Of a stretch of 8,558 bases of DNA, positions 6,701 to 8,558 are shown piece after piece. A program made the translations under genes and the position numbers. The stretch lies in NCBI GenBank assembly GCA_030634615.1, contig DAOWAL010000047.1, positions 1-8,558 of the forward strand, written 5' to 3'. The notes beneath the pieces are model-generated. The model searched no databases. It was not told where the DNA came from and was given only the letters and a program-made list of their open reading frames with translations. This stretch comes from Candidatus Aenigmatarchaeota archaeon. GTDB taxonomy: Archaea > Aenigmatarchaeota > Aenigmatarchaeia > QMZP01 > QMZT01. Position 1 is the first letter of the stretch, and every line of letters starts with the position of its first letter.

Positions 6701-7535
6701 CAGATGTTTTGTATATAATTTTGAAATATCCACCGCCGATGTGGTTGAAATTAGGCTCAGTGAAGTTTATTTCTATTATGTTATCACCCTGTGTGAAGTA
6801 CGAGCAATATGATGGGTTAACAGTTTCAGAGCACACTGTCCAGTTATCAGCTGAGAAGTTGACAGCAGTTTTTACAAAAGACCCAACAGAATTGCCATTG
6901 ACAGTAAGCGTGAAGTTATTTCCGGTATTTAGTTCCATGTAAACTTCCGTGATATTTGCATCACTTGGCAGAGTTATTATCTTTGTTATGTTCCCGTCAC
7001 CTACATATCCACCAAGATATGAAAAATATGAATTGGATTTACTAACCTTTGTCATATAAACTCTTGCAAGATACCCATTCACAGGTTTAGTTTTTTCATA
7101 ACCAGACACTATTGTAGACAATCTTGAAAGAAAATATGAAGAATTTCCAGTGCTCGAGTATATCGATTCGTTGTTAAAAGCGAGTTCATATTGTAGATTT
7201 GTTCTGTTTAAAACCGTATCGAAAAATTCCTTCGTTAAATTTTGTGCCTGGCTGATATTACCTTCGGTCCACAGAGAGCCTATGACATCAAGTACTGTTC
7301 TATTCTCATCACTCTGATCAAGACCGTAGTCTGTAAGGTTTATTATATCTGAAACAGCACTGATTTTTGCTGTTTCAATTATGTTTGCAATATCCTTTCC
7401 TGCAAAATAATACCTTTGATATCTGAGTTCAGGAGTAGAGTATGTAAATGACACTCCTGCTAAAAATAATGACACAGTTAACAGAAGCGCTATTGATGCT
7501 ATTGCGTCAAGTGAAAATAAAAACCCTTTTTTCAT
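3783..7535 (-). CDS. Giant surface vWA-domain protein with pilin-like N-terminus and nested inserted domains
   Basis: A 1250-residue exported protein. The N-terminus MKKGFLFSLDAIASIALLL looks like an archaeal class III (prepilin) signal: basic residues, Gly, then a long hydrophobic helix. Residues 30-400 are beta-rich. The vWA domain spans about 404-942: MIDAS motif D410-I-S-G-S414, a Thr in the YTCISCG segment, and VMSDG with D848. Residues 517-838 interrupt it (listed separately). The C-terminal 300 residues are beta-rich with a calcium-loop-like DANGDN at 1144-1149 and have no second membrane helix. I count about 41 N-x-S/T sequons and 14 cysteines, 12 of them in the vWA flanks. vWA domains of this kind bind ligands through a metal ion; adhesion or surface assembly is the likely role. 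I took the ATG at 7535, since the 7571 alternative is a TTG that puts lysine-rich residues ahead of the signal. No Shine-Dalgarno precedes it, so the mRNA may be leaderless. Confidence 0.85.
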   Translation of the reverse strand: MKKGFLFSLDAIASIALLLTVSLFLAGVSFTYSTPELRYQRYYFAGKDIANIIETAKISAVSDIINLTDYGLDQSDENRTVLDVIGSLWTEGNISQAQNLTKEFFDTVLNRTNLQYELAFNNESIYSSTGNSSYFLSRLSTIVSGYEKTKPVNGYLARVYMTKVSKSNSYFSYLGGYVGDGNITKIITLPSDANITEVYMELNTGNNFTLTVNGNSVGSFVKTAVNFSADNWTVCSETVNPSYCSYFTQGDNIIEINFTEPNFNHIGGGYFKIIYKTSELTEGEYVYTGNTRTGYYYFPGINGILNLYSSFYVPGTLQNITVYLHYFNNLTLNEMSIPVYFSIGGEEIYNSNATGEQTITIPDYNISQIFGGKANLIDVLSNATIPIRFGTETFAFTSGEGASDSVLITDISGSMSTCDVNSLAGPCNCNAPAPCQRDRIEVAIEVDKEFVNTMVEYNGSRVGLVSYTTGIDEIHPLSNDTTSLEAQIDGYAPSSYTCISCGIASAVNMIRTSKIVDALIPAGSMWLYNTSYPSSDPPDVNNTDWKQYNYTDSGWDAGQAILGFENSPYSPNIVTDIENNGGNYYFRKHFNITELKDLDFVELYVLSEDNAEKDLNGHGIDNETTEHDGKYWNRGDVLFYDDFESYYGTGAYSVNGNDLNSAPGNWFIDDGGQEVYLMANQGSYTAHSGTDVLVFRDMDLYGYAETHLDLSGKSNLQLSYWKKMGDDSIETNEYSDVWIWDGTWQRVKQYISKDNYNDYVNDKIDLSPYNMINNFTIRFGSRSSWDSERYYIDDVQVRESIRVNISYFREGDNVIAVKMRNNDAVNAKFDLELNATMKRYESILVMSDGFANRCVPGTSCPSGVSGSQQAIDLTCEAREDYGIEVYVVAFGSASDLVTLEEIACWNCTSSSWIPDCDRFYNSSNSDDLKDIYKSIAKDIANATFAAQIFNVTGNISLDNTLHPDSFISFNYTPNIRSAEYGEITMNFESPRFRESSGETLITDNMTGTKEGWFVIPSDGEVSVEVIDSKITSYSSYYWTDRLWVNSSNTPGQNWTRVYWLGNYSDEYETLGDPYIIQIPANLLNPGGNNSFKIGTGMQDSLLDGKGGSPDDRVIYSLAVKGVSLTEYSDILSKAKGSRPTIYYDANGDNIPESSVTVEIGPDPDDIFDPQNDSIDNGFMKLLDKMNFINDLNPGFANMNRTSSGPSGDADGSSNNPVDLEITEDVQFNSDFISQIPSMWGPAIMEVKIWG
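3799..3804 (-). promoter_or_regulatory. Shine-Dalgarno GGAGGT for the thioredoxin-fold gene
   Basis: GGAGGT lies 6 bases before the ATG at 3792 and inside the last codons of the vWA gene. It is the strongest ribosome binding site in the window and fixes the start despite the 10-bp overlap. Confidence 0.8.
5022..5987 (-). other. Domain insertion inside the vWA fold: galactose-binding-type beta-sandwich (residues about 517-838)
   Basis: Between the helix ending AVNMIRTSK and the strand SILVMSDG, about 320 residues are inserted. Their two ends resemble one domain common in large secreted proteins: W-x(n)-DSGWDAGQAILGF, then YYFRKHFNI, LYVLSEDNAEKDLNG near the middle, and at the far end FREGDNVIAVKMRN followed by FDLELNA. 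The insert has no cysteine while the vWA segments on each side hold 12, which supports a modular insertion. The fold name is from memory of the pattern. Confidence 0.65.
5142..5630 (-). other. Second inserted domain within the insertion: MAM/laminin-G-like jelly roll (residues about 636-798)
   Basis: Starting at VLFYDDFESY and ending at RYYIDDVQV, these 160 residues read as a separate beta-sandwich: an opening F-x-x-F-E strand, NWFIDDGG, HLDLSGKSNLQLSYWKK, a WDGTWQRV turn, IDLSPY and the closing YIDDV strand. This order is that of MAM- or laminin-G-like carbohydrate- or protein-binding modules. It splits the outer insert right after its LNG turn. Confidence 0.55.
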
Positions 7536-7536
7536 A

Positions 7537-7553
7537 CTTTTATATTTAAATTT
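7537..7553 (+). promoter_or_regulatory. TATA box for the rightward ESCRT-like pair
   Basis: CTTTTATATTTAAATTT includes a good archaeal TATA core (TTTATATT). With the usual spacing transcription would start near 7571, giving a leader of about 18 nt that contains the AGGTG site. It overlaps the first bases downstream of the proposed leftward promoter, so the two initiation complexes could compete. Confidence 0.5.
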
Positions 7554-7558
7554 CGTGA

Positions 7559-7580
7559 AGATAAATATCAAGATAAAAGG
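7559..7580 (-). promoter_or_regulatory. Candidate promoter for the leftward vWA operon
   Basis: Read leftward this is CTTTTATCTTGATATTTATC, with a TATA-like GATATTTATC centred near 7565. Start of transcription about 26 bp on would fall near 7539, almost at the ATG at 7535. That fits a leaderless or near-leaderless mRNA and the absence of a ribosome binding site. Not distinguishable from general A/T richness without mapping. Confidence 0.4.
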
Positions 7581-7582
7581 TG
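7578..7582 (+). promoter_or_regulatory. Shine-Dalgarno AGGTG for the ESCRT-III-like gene
   Basis: AGGTG sits 6 bases before the ATG at 7589. The in-frame GTG at 7580 is part of this site, so the protein starts MDLKKF and not MYVMDLKKF. Confidence 0.7.
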
Positions 7583-7588
7583 TATGTT

Positions 7589-8188
7589 ATGGATCTCAAA
7601 AAATTTATACTATCGAAATTTGGAAAGGACGTTTTTTCGATAAAAGAAACCGACCTTTTGAAGGAAAGACTGAGAATAGAAAAAGAAGTTGAAATGATCT
7701 CAGATGATCTAAAAACAATTGCTGAAAAAATTCAGAAATTGATGATCGAAGCAAAAGGTCAGCCAACGACATTGAAAATGTTAAACGTTCAGAAAATAAA
7801 ATCTCTCAGACTCGAATCCAGAACAAAGCAGATGGAAGCTTCACACTTTTTACATGAACTCCAGCTCATAATGCTTGTACAGGCCATGAGAGAAAGAGAA
7901 AAAACAGAAGAAGCGTCACAAGTCACAAAAGAAATACTCAGTTCAGACATGGATAAACTTAGCAATATCCTCAATGATGAGGAAGTTAAAGAGGCAATTA
8001 GGGAAGGAAGACTGGATAAAATAAAAGAAAAGCTGGAAAGAGTATTTGGAAGAGAAGAAGTTCTCACAGATAACGAATCAAATGACTTGATGCAGGCAAT
8101 AAATGATCTAGAAAAAGTGGATGAAGAAACCGCTCTGAGGATTGCAGGCGAAAAAGCAAAAAAAATAACAGAAAAGGAAACAGAGTAA
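7589..8188 (+). CDS. Helical protein, probable ESCRT-III (Snf7/CdvB)-like subunit
   Basis: A 199-residue charged protein that reads as almost all helix, with no signal peptide or membrane segment. Architecture: a short amphipathic start with Phe and Lys (MDLKKFILSKFG), a first long helix (about 18-56), a short K-G-Q-P-T-T turn (56-61), a second long helix or pair (62-118), then shorter acidic helices to the end. A long helical hairpin with an amphipathic N-terminus and an acidic, regulatory C-terminus is the ESCRT-III layout, and the size fits (about 200 residues). In ESCRT-III systems such subunits polymerise on membranes and are pulled apart by Vps4. The strongest support is the next gene, 18 bp on: an MIT-AAA ATPase. 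Near the C-terminus DLMQAINDLEK (166-176) resembles an MIT-interacting motif. Direct sequence similarity is weak, so a generic coiled-coil adaptor remains possible. Confidence 0.5.
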   Translation: MDLKKFILSKFGKDVFSIKETDLLKERLRIEKEVEMISDDLKTIAEKIQKLMIEAKGQPTTLKMLNVQKIKSLRLESRTKQMEASHFLHELQLIMLVQAMREREKTEEASQVTKEILSSDMDKLSNILNDEEVKEAIREGRLDKIKEKLERVFGREEVLTDNESNDLMQAINDLEKVDEETALRIAGEKAKKITEKETE

Positions 8189-8197
8189 TTTCTTTTT

Positions 8198-8201
8198 GGT
8201 G
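8198..8201 (+). promoter_or_regulatory. Shine-Dalgarno GGTG for the MIT-AAA gene
   Basis: GGTG, 5 bases before the ATG at 8207, is the only ribosome-binding-like sequence in the 18-bp gap. The gap has no separate TATA box, so the gene is probably co-transcribed with the one before it. Confidence 0.6.
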
Positions 8202-8206
8202 TTTTT

Positions 8207-8558
8207 ATGGGAGAATTAAGAGAGTCCCTTTTGAAGCAGCAATTACAGTATGAGATAGATGTTGCAAAAAAACTTGATTCAATTGGTAAATCGAAGGAAG
8301 CTGTGGTACACTACAGGACAGCCGCTTCAATATATAGGAAACTTGCATATCTTTCTCCAAGAGAGCATTCGGAATCATTTTTCCATTCAGCCACACAATA
8401 CGAACAAATGAGCAATGTTATTCACAGCACGACTCCATATACCCGTGCAAAAACACCGGATCATATTGACAGCATGGTAATATCTGAAAAATCCATTGTC
8501 AAATGGGATGATATTGGAGGACTTTCTGAGGTCAAAACAGAAGTCAAAGAAGCAATAA
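8207..8558 (+). CDS. MIT-domain AAA ATPase, Vps4/CdvC-like (3' end outside window)
   Basis: The first 117 residues of an AAA ATPase. Residues 1-70 form an MIT-like three-helix bundle (KKLDSIGKSKEAVVHYRTAASIY shape: Ala/Tyr heptads with a Gly turn; then FFHSATQYEQMSNVI). A short linker follows, then VKWDDIGGLSEVKTEVKEAI, the hallmark N-terminal edge of the Vps4/katanin-type meiotic clade AAA cassette (family form V-x-W-D-D-I/V-A/G-G-L). The Walker A and B motifs and pore loops lie beyond the window. Vps4/CdvC hexamers bind ESCRT-III tails through the MIT domain and thread the subunit through the pore to disassemble filaments in archaeal division and vesicle budding. The upstream gene would be the natural substrate. 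A proteasome-activating or Cdc48-type ATPase is less likely because those have different N-domains. Confidence 0.85.
   Translation, partial: MGELRESLLKQQLQYEIDVAKKLDSIGKSKEAVVHYRTAASIYRKLAYLSPREHSESFFHSATQYEQMSNVIHSTTPYTRAKTPDHIDSMVISEKSIVKWDDIGGLSEVKTEVKEAI

Noticed and set aside
7536..7571. TTG at 7571 as the start of the vWA protein
   Set aside because: It would add 12 residues (IFIFTKFKYKS-type) ahead of a textbook MKKGF signal and would overlap the proposed promoter; the ATG at 7535 is more likely.
7789..8067. 92-codon Ser/Leu-rich frame opposite the ESCRT-III-like gene
   Set aside because: Composition is that expected from the reverse complement of a Glu/Lys/Ser-rich helical gene; no ribosome binding site or motif.
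8205..8396. 63-codon frame opposite the start of the MIT-AAA gene
   Set aside because: Antisense to the MIT-domain coding region, with no supporting signal.
1..8558. Mobile element, CRISPR array, tRNA or rRNA
   Set aside because: I saw no transposase-like frame, regularly spaced repeats, cloverleaf-like segments or terminal inverted repeats; nearly all bases are covered by coding regions.

Overview
The window is AT-rich archaeal DNA. Three things point to an archaeon: an ABCE1/Rli1 ribosome-recycling ATPase with its N-terminal iron-sulfur domain, a small zinc-ribbon/KH protein of archaeal type, and a Vps4/CdvC-like AAA protein with an N-terminal MIT-like helical domain. Ribosome binding sites are variants of GGAGGTGAT and promoter regions are TATA-like. 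I cannot fix the lineage from the sequence; a euryarchaeal or DPANN-type genome would fit.

Layout: (1) The left edge holds the 3' half of an EcfT/CbiQ-type transporter membrane subunit (+, 2-451). (2) It converges on, and overlaps by 13 bp, a long leftward block of five tightly packed genes read from 7535 down to 439. In transcription order these are a 1250-residue secreted or pilin-anchored von Willebrand A (vWA) protein, a secreted thioredoxin-fold protein with a C-terminal membrane anchor, a VanZ-like membrane protein, a zinc-ribbon/KH RNA-binding protein, and rli/ABCE1. Junctions run from a 10-bp overlap to a 10-bp gap, so one transcript could cover all five, although a TATA-like palindrome before the KH gene may give KH-rli its own promoter. 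(3) A 53-bp divergent promoter region (7536-7588) separates this block from a rightward pair. The pair is a 199-residue helical protein that resembles an ESCRT-III (Snf7/CdvB) subunit in architecture, and, 18 bp later, the start of the MIT-AAA (Vps4-like) ATPase, which is cut by the window end.

The rightward pair looks like a minimal ESCRT-type membrane-remodelling module: a polymer-forming helical subunit plus its disassembly ATPase. It is divergent from a cell-surface operon headed by a glycosylation-rich adhesin-like vWA protein. In that protein the vWA fold is interrupted by about 320 residues that look like a galactose-binding-type beta-sandwich, which is itself interrupted by a second jelly-roll domain. 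The thioredoxin-fold protein is translationally coupled to the vWA gene and could serve its 14 cysteines. The ESCRT-III assignment, the nested-domain reading and any functional link between the two divergent blocks are inferences. The ABCE1, EcfT, VanZ, vWA and MIT-AAA family calls rest on motifs visible in the sequence.

No RNA gene, CRISPR array, transposon or long repeat was seen. No gene-free stretch exceeds 60 bp.
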